Source: JAWMQL01 sp033283165
Lineage (GTDB): Bacteria > Pseudomonadota > Gammaproteobacteria > Pseudomonadales > Halieaceae
Length of the DNA stretch: 64,000 nucleotides
Assembly: GCA_033283165.1 (NCBI GenBank)
Contig: JAWMQL010000003.1
Coordinates: forward strand, 186,001 to 250,000
Direction: 5' to 3'
In this document: one piece after another, positions 30,917-39,532 of the stretch
Layout: each line of letters opens with the position of its first letter
Numbering within the stretch: the first letter of the stretch is position 1
Program-made: the position numbers and the translations under genes
Notes under the pieces: generated by a model
Seen by the model: only the letters and a program-made list of their open reading frames with translations
Databases searched by the model: none
What the model was told of the DNA's origin: nothing

Positions 30917-31684
30917 ATGACCGTCAGCAAACCCCTGTCCCGCAGCCTCGACATCATGGACGTGGTCTCCGCCCACCCCTCCGGGGCGACCATGACCGAG
31001 GTCAGCGCGCGCCTGCAGTTACCCCCGGCGACGGTGTTCCGGATGGTACGCAACCTGACGGAGCTGGGTTACCTCGAGGGGCAGGGCCGGCACAGCCGCT
31101 ACCGCCTGGGCAAGCGCTTCCTGCGCCAGTATCACAACAGCGTATTCAGCCGCCACATCGTGAACACGGTGCGGCCTGCCCTGCGTTACCTGACGGATTT
31201 GCTGGACGAGGTGATCTACCTGAACGCACTGGTCATCGACGAGGTACAGGCCGTATGCGCCGAATTTCCCTCTTCCCAGTCGGCGCGCACCCTGGTGATG
31301 CCGGGTGACGACTTCCCGGTACATGCGACAGCGTCCGGCAAGGTGCTCTGCGCCTTTCAGGACCCGGAATTGATGGAAAAGATGCTCGATAAAACCGGGT
31401 TCACGCGGTACCGCCCCAACACGCTGGTCGACCGGGACAGCGTACGGCGCGAGCTGGCCCGGGTGCGCGAGCAGGGTTACGGCACCAGCGATGAGGAACT
31501 CGACGCGGACGTGTTTGCCGTGTCCGTTCCCGTCACGGTGGAGGGCGTCGGAGTGATGTACAGCCTGGGCGTCAACGGCGTGAAAAGCCGCATGCAGCAG
31601 AACCTTGTTCTGGCAGACACGGTGGCAACCCTCCGCCAGCATGCCGCCCGGCTCGGTGAGTTGCTCAAGGATATCCACAACTGA
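30917..31684 (+). CDS. IclR-family transcriptional regulator (IclR-2)
   Basis: A 255-residue IclR regulator with an N-terminal winged helix (SRSLDIMDVVSAHPSGATM...) and a C-terminal effector domain containing VHATASGKVL. ATG 30917 is preceded by CGGAAA; a TTG at 30902 is in frame. It is a paralogue of IclR-1 and has the same divergent partner, a ureohydrolase. The downstream permease gene on the same strand may be a further target. Confidence 0.92.
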   Translation: MTVSKPLSRSLDIMDVVSAHPSGATMTEVSARLQLPPATVFRMVRNLTELGYLEGQGRHSRYRLGKRFLRQYHNSVFSRHIVNTVRPALRYLTDLLDEVIYLNALVIDEVQAVCAEFPSSQSARTLVMPGDDFPVHATASGKVLCAFQDPELMEKMLDKTGFTRYRPNTLVDRDSVRRELARVREQGYGTSDEELDADVFAVSVPVTVEGVGVMYSLGVNGVKSRMQQNLVLADTVATLRQHAARLGELLKDIHN

Positions 31685-31790
31685 CCCCGGACGCTGACCC
31701 CGGCTGCTCTAGATCAAATGGCCTATATACCTTTGTGAGCACTACTTTATGATGAGGTAGGTATTTATAGTTGCATTTCGTTACCCGCCT

Positions 31791-33212
31791 ATGTCCCAGC
31801 CCACCGACCATGATCTACCCAAAGTCCTCGGCATGCCGGACCTGGTGCTGTTCACCGTGTCGGCCATCGTGCTGCTGGAGACCCTGGGCTCGGCGGCGTC
31901 GATGGGGCCTTCGGCCATTTTCTTCTGGGGCTTCTTCGGGCTCATCTTCCTGCTGCCCATCGCGTTGATTACCGCCGAGGTCGGTACTGCCATCCCCACC
32001 GAAGGGGGGATTTATGTGTGGATTCGCCGCGTTTACGGGCGCCACTGGGCGGCCAGGGCGGTGTGGGCGTACTGGGTCAATACCGCCATCTGGCTGCCTT
32101 CTCTGTACATCATGCTCAACGCCTTCGGCGCCCGGCTGTTCGGTATCGAACTGAGCATCAGCGAGCAGATCACCATCGGCGTGATCCTGTCCTGGCTGAC
32201 GGCCCTGCTGGACGTGGTCGGCCTGAAGATCGGCAAATGGGTACCCAACCTCGGGGCCATCCTGAAGATGCTCCTGTTCGGTATCCTGATCATCGGCGGT
32301 ATTCAGTACGGGCTGAACCACGGCTTTGTCACCGAGTTCACCCTGGAGAGCATGACCCCCTCCTGGGACGAGGGCCTGAAATACCTGCCCGTGGTCATGT
32401 ACGGCATGCTCGGCTTCGAGCTGGTATCAGGCGCCGGCGACGAGATCCGCAACCCCGGGCGCAATGTACCCTGGGGCATTTTCCTCTCGGCGTTCTGTGT
32501 TCTCCTGATGTACACCCTGGCCACCGCCGGCATTCTGGCGGTCATGCCCGCTGAAGAGGTCGATATCGTCGAGGGACTGATCGATACCCTGTCCCTCTTT
32601 TTCGCCGACGTGCCGGGCGGTAATCTCATTGTGTTGGTCCTTGGCGTGGGCGCCATCTTCACCTTTTTCTCCAACGGCGCCACCTGGACCATGGGCTGCA
32701 ATCGCACCGCCGCCCAGGCCGGCAAGGAAGGCGAACTGCCGAGCCTGTTCGGCTGGACCCACCCCGGGCACGGCGGCCCGGTGGGCGCCGCGGTGATGAT
32801 GGGCCTGGTGTGCTCGACCGCCCTGCTGCTGTACGGCCAGGTGGCGGAAAACAGTGCTGACCTGTTCTGGTCCCTGATGGCCTTCAGCGGGGTGATTTTC
32901 ATGCTGCCCTACATCGGCCTGGCGCTGTCTTTCCTGAGCATGCGGCACAAGGAAAAGGACCTGGAACGCCCGTTCACCATCCCCGGCGGCCTGCCCATGG
33001 CCTACCTGCTGGCTATCCTCTCCGTGATCGTTCTGAGCCTGACCGTGTTCCTGTTTTCCTACATTCCCGGCGAGGGACCTCAGTGGCCGGTGATTATCGG
33101 CGTGATAGTCACCCTGGGCCTGGGGGAGATCGTGATATTGATCAGCGAGACCGAGAAGCGCATCAAGCGCAGGAATTCGGAACGCGCCCTCCGTGTGGTG
33201 GGAGAAGAATAG
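31791..33212 (+). CDS. APC-family amino acid/amine permease
   Basis: A 473-residue inner-membrane transporter with about 12 hydrophobic segments. It starts with the typical APC N-terminal segment (LVLFTVSAIVLLETLGSAASMGP) and has TEGGIYVW after helix 2. It should import an amino acid, amine or guanidino compound by symport or antiport. It is placed 106 bases after IclR-2 and next to the catabolic operon, so its substrate probably feeds that pathway. The closest recognisable group is the glutamate/GABA-antiporter-like branch, but I cannot set the substrate. Confidence 0.88.
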   Translation: MSQPTDHDLPKVLGMPDLVLFTVSAIVLLETLGSAASMGPSAIFFWGFFGLIFLLPIALITAEVGTAIPTEGGIYVWIRRVYGRHWAARAVWAYWVNTAIWLPSLYIMLNAFGARLFGIELSISEQITIGVILSWLTALLDVVGLKIGKWVPNLGAILKMLLFGILIIGGIQYGLNHGFVTEFTLESMTPSWDEGLKYLPVVMYGMLGFELVSGAGDEIRNPGRNVPWGIFLSAFCVLLMYTLATAGILAVMPAEEVDIVEGLIDTLSLFFADVPGGNLIVLVLGVGAIFTFFSNGATWTMGCNRTAAQAGKEGELPSLFGWTHPGHGGPVGAAVMMGLVCSTALLLYGQVAENSADLFWSLMAFSGVIFMLPYIGLALSFLSMRHKEKDLERPFTIPGGLPMAYLLAILSVIVLSLTVFLFSYIPGEGPQWPVIIGVIVTLGLGEIVILISETEKRIKRRNSERALRVVGEE

Positions 33213-33230
33213 GCCTTCCCGGCCAGGCCG

Positions 33231-33246
33231 GCCGGCAAGCCGGCTT
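33231..33246 (+). terminator. Short stem-loop after the permease gene
   Basis: GCCGGC (33231-33236), a two-base loop, then GCCGGC and TTTGT. The stem is short and the T run weak, so this is a possible but not strong terminator. Confidence 0.35.
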
Positions 33247-33303
33247 TGTATCCCCGGGCATTGAGAGTAGACTCATAGTCGGGTTCGGCGCTATGGTTGC
33301 CCG

Positions 33304-33837
33304 ATGTCGCATACTACCTTGATGAATGAGGACTTCCCCGCCCGGGTCGAAGCCTCGTTCCCGGACCGTGACTCGGCGGCGGCAGCGGCCAGGGCCCTCT
33401 GCCATCGCTTCGACTTTGACGAGACACAGTTGAGTATTGTCTCGGCCGAGACGCCCTGCGCCACCGTTCACCGCAATCGATACGCCTTCAAGGCCAGTGG
33501 CCGCAGGCTGCAAAAGCGTCAACTGGTGGCAACTTTCACGGCGTTCGCACTGATAAGCGCCGGACTGGGCCTGCTCCACTTTATCGGTGAGGACACCCTG
33601 CCCGCGGGCGTAACGTATACCGTTATGGCAGCTATTATCTTCGCCGCGGTGACGATAACGGTAATCGGATTAACCTCCTGGCGCCCCGAGCCCGTTGAAA
33701 CCCGGCGCAGTACCCAGGGGGGCGAGGCTGTCCTTGTGATTCGCGTGCACGATGTCAGCGAGCAGTATGTCTTGCGCGGCGCGCTGCTCGAAATGGGGGC
33801 CCGGGTTGAGGGTGCCGAGTCGGCTGGCGTCGCCTGA
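33304..33837 (+). CDS. Small membrane protein of unknown function
   Basis: A 177-residue protein with two hydrophobic segments at about residues 73-91 and 104-124 (AFALISAGLGLLHF and VMAAIIFAAVTITVIGL), separated by a short loop. The N-terminal 60 residues look like a small alpha/beta module (VEASFPDRDSAAAAARAL), and the tail resembles a second copy of such a module. It may be a membrane protein with two soluble ferredoxin-like modules, but I recognise no family. No clear Shine-Dalgarno; ATG 33322 is an alternative start. Confidence 0.65.
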   Translation: MSHTTLMNEDFPARVEASFPDRDSAAAAARALCHRFDFDETQLSIVSAETPCATVHRNRYAFKASGRRLQKRQLVATFTAFALISAGLGLLHFIGEDTLPAGVTYTVMAAIIFAAVTITVIGLTSWRPEPVETRRSTQGGEAVLVIRVHDVSEQYVLRGALLEMGARVEGAESAGVA

Positions 33838-33888
33838 CGGAACGGCACCCATTGGACCCGGGACGAGGTCGCAGGCTTTTTCGTCAGA

Positions 33889-35406
33889 TCAATCGTTCAG
33901 GTTGACGAAAATAGTCTTGGTCTCCAGGAAGTAGTCCAGTTGCTCCTGGCCCAGGTCCTTGCCGACACCTGACTGCTTGTAGCCGCCGAAGGGCATCGCG
34001 GGATCGACCAGCCCATCGCCGTTGATCTTGACCGCGCCCGCCTTGATCTGCGGGGCCAGTTTGAGGATGCGCGTGATGTCCTTGCCATAGATGGCGGAAG
34101 CGAGTCCGTAGTCGGAGTCATTGGCCAGCGCGATGGCCTCTTCATCAGTGCTGAACGGTGCGGTCACCAGCACCGGGCCGAAGATTTCCTCCCGCACGAT
34201 GGCCATGTCGTTGCGGCAGTTGGCAAAAATCGTCGGCGTGATAAAGGCGCCGTTGTCCAGGTCCTCGGGCAGGCCACCGCAGTACAGCTCCGCCCCCTCG
34301 TCCACACCCTTGCGGATATAGGACACCACGGTGTCGAACTGCTTGCGACCCACCTGGGGCGGGATGAAACTGCCCTCTTCCAGTCCGGGACCGATCTTCA
34401 GCGTATTGGCGTAGTCCGCCACTGCCCTGAGAAATTCCTCGTAGATGTTTTCCTGGACGTACAGGCGGGAGCCCGCATCGCAGACCTGGCCAGCATTGAA
34501 GAAGATGCCCTCGGCGACCTTGACCGCGGCCTTCTCGATATCCACGTCGTCCAGCACGATCACCGCGGATTTGCCGCCCAGCTCCAGGGTCAGGTGTTTC
34601 ATATCCCGGATGGCCGCCTCACCCACCATCTTGCCCACCGGGGTGGAACCGGTGAAGGTCAGCTTGTCGATGCCCTCATGGCGGGTCATGGCGCTACCGA
34701 CAACAGCGCCCGAGCCGGAGACGATGTTGACCACGCCGGCCGGCAGGCCGGCTTCCACTACCAGTTCTGCCAGGCGCAGGGCCGACAACGAGGTCAGTTC
34801 AGCCGGCTTGATCACCGTGGTGCAACCGGTGGCCAGGGTCGCCCCGAGCTTCCAGCACAGGGTATTCAGCGGAAAGTTCCAGGGCGCGATACTGCCGACC
34901 ACGCCCACCGGCTCTTTCAGGGTGTAGGCCAGGTACTCACCCGGCAGTGAGCAGGGTTCGCCCACCCGACCGGAAATCTTGGAGGCCCAGCCGGCAAAAT
35001 AGCGCAGGGTGTCGATGGAGCCCTGGATGTCGACTTCTCTGGCGATGTCACGGTTCTTGCCCACATCGATGGATTCGATCTCGGCCAGTTGGTCGGCGTT
35101 GGCCTCCATCACGTCCGCCAGGCGGTTGATCAGGCGCTCGCGCTGCAGGCCATTGAGTTGCGACCACTCGCCGCCGTCACTCTGCCGGCGCGCAGCCGTC
35201 ACCGCCGCGTCCACGTCCTCGACAGTCCCCATCGGAATCCGGGTGATCACACCGCCGGTGGAAAACTCGTTGACCTCGTGGCATTCGCGCTCGCTGGCGC
35301 CAATCCAGCGGTCGCCGATCAGCATACGCTGCTCCTGTTCAAGGAAGGCGCGGGTGTCGTCACGCACGCCATACTTGTCGAGATATTCCTGTACTGTCTG
35401 GTCCAT
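33889..35406 (-). CDS. Aldehyde dehydrogenase family protein
   Basis: A 505-residue NAD(P)-dependent aldehyde dehydrogenase. Glu275 in LELGGKSA and catalytic Cys309 in NAGQVCDAGSR are present, with PWNFP and FTGSTPVG as cofactor signatures. It is only distantly related to the GabD at 26968 and probably uses another aldehyde, such as an aminoaldehyde from polyamines or a betaine/phenylacetaldehyde-type substrate. I chose ATG 35406 (GGA six bases upstream); ATG 35451 would add 15 residues. It sits at the edge of the nitrogen-catabolic block and could use an aldehyde made by the aminotransferase or the kinase/lyase fusion. Confidence 0.88.
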   Translation of the reverse strand: MDQTVQEYLDKYGVRDDTRAFLEQEQRMLIGDRWIGASERECHEVNEFSTGGVITRIPMGTVEDVDAAVTAARRQSDGGEWSQLNGLQRERLINRLADVMEANADQLAEIESIDVGKNRDIAREVDIQGSIDTLRYFAGWASKISGRVGEPCSLPGEYLAYTLKEPVGVVGSIAPWNFPLNTLCWKLGATLATGCTTVIKPAELTSLSALRLAELVVEAGLPAGVVNIVSGSGAVVGSAMTRHEGIDKLTFTGSTPVGKMVGEAAIRDMKHLTLELGGKSAVIVLDDVDIEKAAVKVAEGIFFNAGQVCDAGSRLYVQENIYEEFLRAVADYANTLKIGPGLEEGSFIPPQVGRKQFDTVVSYIRKGVDEGAELYCGGLPEDLDNGAFITPTIFANCRNDMAIVREEIFGPVLVTAPFSTDEEAIALANDSDYGLASAIYGKDITRILKLAPQIKAGAVKINGDGLVDPAMPFGGYKQSGVGKDLGQEQLDYFLETKTIFVNLND

Positions 35407-35513
35407 GATTTTTCCAACTCGCTCATTTTTACCTCCCCCATTATCGTTCATCAGTGCCGTTTTGTTAGTACCCGAAGCGTGGTAGGGCACCAGATTGGTG
35501 GTATGCTGGGCCC

Positions 35514-35894
35514 ATGCTGGGGGTTATTTTACGAACAGTGATCACCGGGCTGGGCATCTGGCTCGCCACCTACCTGGTTCCCGGGGTCAGCGCCACGTCC
35601 ACGGCGGCGCTGGTCTGGGCGGCGATCGCCCTGGGCCTGATCAACGCCTTCGTACGGCCGGTTCTGGTACTGCTCACCCTGCCCTTCACCATTCTCACCC
35701 TCGGTCTGTTCCTGCTGTTCCTCAACGCCGGCATGCTCAGCCTGGCAGGCTGGTTTGTCGACGGGTTCGAGGTGGTGGGCTTCTGGAGCGCCATTTTCGG
35801 CGCCATCGTGGTCAGCCTGGTCAGCGGCCTGTGTTCCAGCTTCATCGGTCCCCGGGGACACTACGAGGTGCTGGTGGTGCGGCGCGACCGGTAA
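35514..35894 (+). CDS. Phage-holin-family-4-like membrane protein (YvlD type)
   Basis: A 126-residue protein that is nearly all membrane: about four hydrophobic helices, with the family-typical INAFVRPVLVLLTLPFTILTLGLFLLFLN region across helices 2-3. Despite the family name these are normal chromosomal envelope proteins of unknown function, and no phage gene is nearby. It is divergent from the aldehyde dehydrogenase. Confidence 0.85.
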   Translation: MLGVILRTVITGLGIWLATYLVPGVSATSTAALVWAAIALGLINAFVRPVLVLLTLPFTILTLGLFLLFLNAGMLSLAGWFVDGFEVVGFWSAIFGAIVVSLVSGLCSSFIGPRGHYEVLVVRRDR

Positions 35895-35927
35895 TCCCGC
35901 ACTTTTCAGGAGCGTCTCCGGAGTTAC

Positions 35928-36432
35928 ATGCCCGTGTCAGCCAGCCCCATTGGAGTTAACCGAACGATCACCGCTGTCCTGGTCGGCCTGTTACTCACAG
36001 TCGGCGCACAGGCCGGCGACGCACACGCGGCGACAGCGCCCAACACATTATCGCCAGAGGAAACTGCTGCGGGTTGGCAGTTGCTGTTCGACGGCGAGGC
36101 CATGCGTCACTGGCGCAATTTCAAGCAGGCCGGACTGAATCCACAATGGGTAGTGAAAGACGGCGCCATGAAGCTGACCGGCAAGGGCGGCCGGAGAGTG
36201 GAACCAGGTGCGTATACTGTTCCGGGACCGCTTCCTGCAGGTCTGGCAAAACGAGGTGATGACGGTCAACATCGATCTCGACAGCAGCACCTGGGATACC
36301 CTGGTCAAGGCGAGCAAGTTCAACGGCTGGGGCTGGAAAGGCTTCGGCGAGGCCAGCGAGGGGCACATCGGCCTGCAGGACCACGGTGACCCGGTCGCAT
36401 TCCGCAATATCAGGATCCTGGAGCTGGATTAA
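35928..36432 (+). pseudogene. Deleted and frameshifted DUF1080 (3-keto-glycoside hydrolase-like) gene
   Basis: The first part (35928 to about 36195) encodes a signal peptide ending near DAHA and the start of a DUF1080 domain (GWQLLFDGEAMRHW, VVKDGAMKLTGKGG). The rest continues in the +1 frame as GEWNQVRILF...NEVMTVNID and ends GHIGLQDHGDPVAFRNIRILELD, the normal C-terminus. The central beta-sandwich, about 90-100 residues in intact members, is missing at the join near 36195, and the frame shifts there. An intact gene would cleave 3-keto-glycosides. The remains overlap the GMC oxidoreductase start by one base, as expected for the usual partner gene. Confidence 0.8.
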
Positions 36433-38114
36433 TGATGCAGTTCCCCTATGACGTGGTCGTGGTGGGCTCCGGCGCCGGCGGCGCCATGGCGGCCTACAGC
36501 CTGACGACGGCGGGCAAGAGGGTGCTGATGCTGGAAGCGGGACGTCACTACGATCCCGTAAAAGAAACGCCGATGTTTCAGACCGCCGCAGAGGCCCCAT
36601 TACGGGGGGCTCCCACACCCGACAAGGACTTCGGCTTTTACGATGCCACCGTCGACGGTGGCTGGACCGTACCGGGCGAACCCTACACCAGTGCCAGCGG
36701 CACAGAATTCAAGTGGTGGCGGTCGCGGATGCTGGGAGGCCGGACCAACCATTGGGGCCGCTATGCCCTGCGTTTCAGCGCGCACGATTTCAAGGGCTTC
36801 AGTCGCGACGGTCACGGCGCCGACTGGCCCATCGACTATGATGACCTGGCCGACTGGTATGACCGGACCGAGGAACTGGTCGGGGTCTGCGGCACCAACA
36901 CCGGTCTCGACGACATGCCGGACTCATCGCCGGGGGTACTGCTGCCGCCGCCGAAACCCCGGGTTCCGGAGCTGCTGGTGGCCGCCGCTGCCAACAAACT
37001 CGGCATCTCCGCGGCGCCCATGCACCGGGCCATATTGACCCGTCCGCGAGACCAGCGCGCCGCCTGTTTTTACGCCACCGATTGCGGCCGCGGCTGTTCC
37101 ATCGGCGCGGCGTTCCAGACCACCACCTCGCTGATCCCCATGGCCAGGGCTACCGGCAACCTCAGGATCATCACCGACGCCATGGTCAGGTCGGTAACGG
37201 TGGACAACCAGGGCCGGGTGACGGCGCTGACCTACGTCGACAAGCGCAGCGGCCTGGACCAACAGCTTCCGGTTCCGGTGCTGGTACTCGCCGCCAGCGC
37301 CTGCGAAAGCGCGCGCATACTGCTCAATTCCCGCAGCGAGGCTTTTCCCGCCGGACTGGCCAACTCCAGTGGCCAGGTGGGGCGCAACCTGATGGACTCC
37401 ACGGGCATGAACTACAGCGCCAGCGTTCCCGCTCTCAAAGGGCGGCCGCGCTATAACGAGGATGGCCACACCGCAAATCACCTGTTTATCCCCTGGTGGG
37501 GCCACGAGGCACAGGCGCGCGGAGACCTGGACTTCCCGCGCGGCTACCACTTTGAAATCAGCAGCGGTTTCAAGGCGCCCGGGGCCTACTTCCCGGACAA
37601 GCTGCAGGGCTACGGGCTGGCCCTGAAACGCCAGGCCAGGCATGACTACGGCGCCCATATCGGCCTGGCGCTGCGCGGTGAAATGGTGCCTAACAAGCAC
37701 TGCTACATGGATATCGACGACAGGGTCACCGACAGGTGGGGTATCCCCGTGGCCCGCTTCCACTGGCGCTGGTCGAACAACGAACTGAACCAGGTCCAGC
37801 ACGGCCTGGAGACCGCGCAGGCGATATTCCGCACCCTGGAAGCCGACGTATCCGACCCGCTGCCCACGCCGGAGGATGCAATCCTCAAGGGAGGCGAGAT
37901 CATCCACGAGGTCGGCACCACCCGCATGGGCAGTTCACCCGCGGACTCGGTCACCAACCAGTGGGGGCAGACCTGGGACTGCAACAACCTGTTCGTCATG
38001 GACGGCGGGGTCTTTGCATCCAATCCGCACAAGAACTGCACCCTGACCATCATGACCCTGGCGATGCGCAACGCCACGTGGCTGGCATCGCAACTGGACC
38101 GGGGGCTGATCTGA
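36432..38114 (+). CDS. GMC-family FAD oxidoreductase
   Basis: A 560-residue glucose-methanol-choline oxidoreductase. VVVGSGAGGAMAA (about residues 8-20) binds FAD, and the C-terminal NPHKNCTL holds the His-Asn active-site pair. GTTRMG precedes it. With the subunit-3 protein at 38115 and a DUF1080 relic before it, it matches the sugar/glycoside 3-dehydrogenase arrangement, in which a periplasmic complex oxidises C3 of a sugar. Start ATG 36432 overlaps the previous stop (TAATG), indicating coupling. It has no signal of its own and would be exported with its Tat partner. Sugar specificity cannot be read from sequence. Confidence 0.88.
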   Translation: MMQFPYDVVVVGSGAGGAMAAYSLTTAGKRVLMLEAGRHYDPVKETPMFQTAAEAPLRGAPTPDKDFGFYDATVDGGWTVPGEPYTSASGTEFKWWRSRMLGGRTNHWGRYALRFSAHDFKGFSRDGHGADWPIDYDDLADWYDRTEELVGVCGTNTGLDDMPDSSPGVLLPPPKPRVPELLVAAAANKLGISAAPMHRAILTRPRDQRAACFYATDCGRGCSIGAAFQTTTSLIPMARATGNLRIITDAMVRSVTVDNQGRVTALTYVDKRSGLDQQLPVPVLVLAASACESARILLNSRSEAFPAGLANSSGQVGRNLMDSTGMNYSASVPALKGRPRYNEDGHTANHLFIPWWGHEAQARGDLDFPRGYHFEISSGFKAPGAYFPDKLQGYGLALKRQARHDYGAHIGLALRGEMVPNKHCYMDIDDRVTDRWGIPVARFHWRWSNNELNQVQHGLETAQAIFRTLEADVSDPLPTPEDAILKGGEIIHEVGTTRMGSSPADSVTNQWGQTWDCNNLFVMDGGVFASNPHKNCTLTIMTLAMRNATWLASQLDRGLI

Positions 38115-38861
38115 ATGAGAGACCGGCATCTTCTGCCAGCGATCGCCACCCACCGCTCCGGGCTGACCCGTCGGCAAACCCTGCAATGGCTGGGCGCGTT
38201 GTCGGCAAGCGCCGCCCTGCCGGTGATATCCGGCTGCGAATCCATCGCCGTCGCCACGGCCAGGCTGGCGGGAAACTGGCCAGATCTCAAACTCGAGCCC
38301 ATCACGGGACCGGGTTACGGCACCGATCCCGACCTGGTGACACCGCCCCGGAACCCCTGGCCCCTGACCATGACCGCCGGGGAACGCGACCTGACGGCGG
38401 TGCTGTGCGATATCCTGATCCCGCGGGAAGGGGATGTTCCTTCCGCCTCCGAGGTCGGCGTGCCGGACCTGATCGATGAGTGGATCAGCGCACCCTACCC
38501 CGGTTTCCAGTCCGACCGGGTGGAAATCCTGTCTGCCCTGGCCTGGACAGACCAGGAGTCGGAGCGGCGCTTTGGCAGGAGATTCGTCGAGGCGGACACC
38601 GACCGGCAGCTGCAGATCATCGACGACATCGCTTTTGAGGAGGCGGAAAAAGATATCCGGTATGTCTATATCGCCAGGGTATTCGACGGTATCCGCACCC
38701 TGGTTACGGTGGCGTTTTTCTCCTCACCCGCGGGGAGCAGGGACCTGGGCTACCTGGGCAACGTGCCCATTGCCGGGGACTACCCGGGGCCGAGCCCCGA
38801 GGCGACGGAACACCTGGCGCAGGCGCTGGCGGCGCTCGGGCTGTCCGAGCATGCCTACTGA
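38115..38861 (+). CDS. Gluconate 2-dehydrogenase subunit 3 family protein
   Basis: A 248-residue small subunit of a GMC dehydrogenase. It begins with a twin-arginine type signal (LTRRQTLQWLGA) and has SGC at a lipobox-like position near residue 43, so it should be folded in the cytosol, exported by Tat and perhaps lipidated. Members of the family escort the GMC flavoprotein across the membrane. It starts directly after the GMC stop (TGAATG). Confidence 0.87.
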   Translation: MRDRHLLPAIATHRSGLTRRQTLQWLGALSASAALPVISGCESIAVATARLAGNWPDLKLEPITGPGYGTDPDLVTPPRNPWPLTMTAGERDLTAVLCDILIPREGDVPSASEVGVPDLIDEWISAPYPGFQSDRVEILSALAWTDQESERRFGRRFVEADTDRQLQIIDDIAFEEAEKDIRYVYIARVFDGIRTLVTVAFFSSPAGSRDLGYLGNVPIAGDYPGPSPEATEHLAQALAALGLSEHAY

Positions 38862-38867
38862 GCGTCG

Positions 38868-39461
38868 CTACCGGGCCTGCAGCGTCTGCAGGACCTGCCC
38901 CATGGCTTTCGTATTGGCCCGGTAGATGTCGGGGCTGGCCGCTTCTGTCGGCGTGATCAGGGAGATCACGTACTTGTGGCTGGCACTGTCAAACAGCAGG
39001 AAGTGGGCCTCGTTGGCGTGCGCCACGCCTTCCAGCGACGCCTCCAGCGCGATCGCTTTCCCATTGCCGAAGCCTTCCCCGGCGACAGCCACCGGGTCGC
39101 GTTTCCAGATGGGCTTGCCCAGCTTGAATCCCATGGAATCCATCACCATCGATTCGAAGGCGATCACAAGATTCTCCCACTTCTCGCCCCCGGTTCCCTT
39201 TTCCCGCAGATCGAAGGACACCAGGCGCATGATGCCCATGTACTGCTCCCCTTCTTCCCAGATCAACTGGCAACCCTCTACCACCGGGTCCCCGGATTCT
39301 ATCGGCAGGCTGTACCAGGGCTGCGGCGGCGCTACCGCCAACCCGGGCATCTCGCACGAGGCGGTGGCCAGGGCCTGAAGGCCATCGTCTTCAGCTGCCG
39401 TACAGGGGACGGCCGCCAGGAGGGCAGCCAGAGTGAAGCAGGTCAGCTTGTTTGCCGGCAT
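38868..39461 (-). CDS. Secreted protein of unknown function
   Basis: A 197-residue protein with a clear signal peptide ending near CTAA. The mature part has two Cys residues (SCEM, GCQL) that could form a disulfide. I recognise no family. It is convergent with the GMC pair (6-base gap) and divergent from the acetylpolyamine amidohydrolase. Confidence 0.7.
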   Translation of the reverse strand: MPANKLTCFTLAALLAAVPCTAAEDDGLQALATASCEMPGLAVAPPQPWYSLPIESGDPVVEGCQLIWEEGEQYMGIMRLVSFDLREKGTGGEKWENLVIAFESMVMDSMGFKLGKPIWKRDPVAVAGEGFGNGKAIALEASLEGVAHANEAHFLLFDSASHKYVISLITPTEAASPDIYRANTKAMGQVLQTLQAR

Positions 39462-39532
39462 GATATCCTCGATCGTCGATGACCCGGGTTTAACTGATTA
39501 TAGTCGTCTGGAGCCGGCTCACGGAGGACACC

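Noticed and set aside
35514..35894. Prophage remnant marked by a holin
   Set aside because: The family is a general membrane protein family; no phage structural, lysis or integrase gene is nearby.
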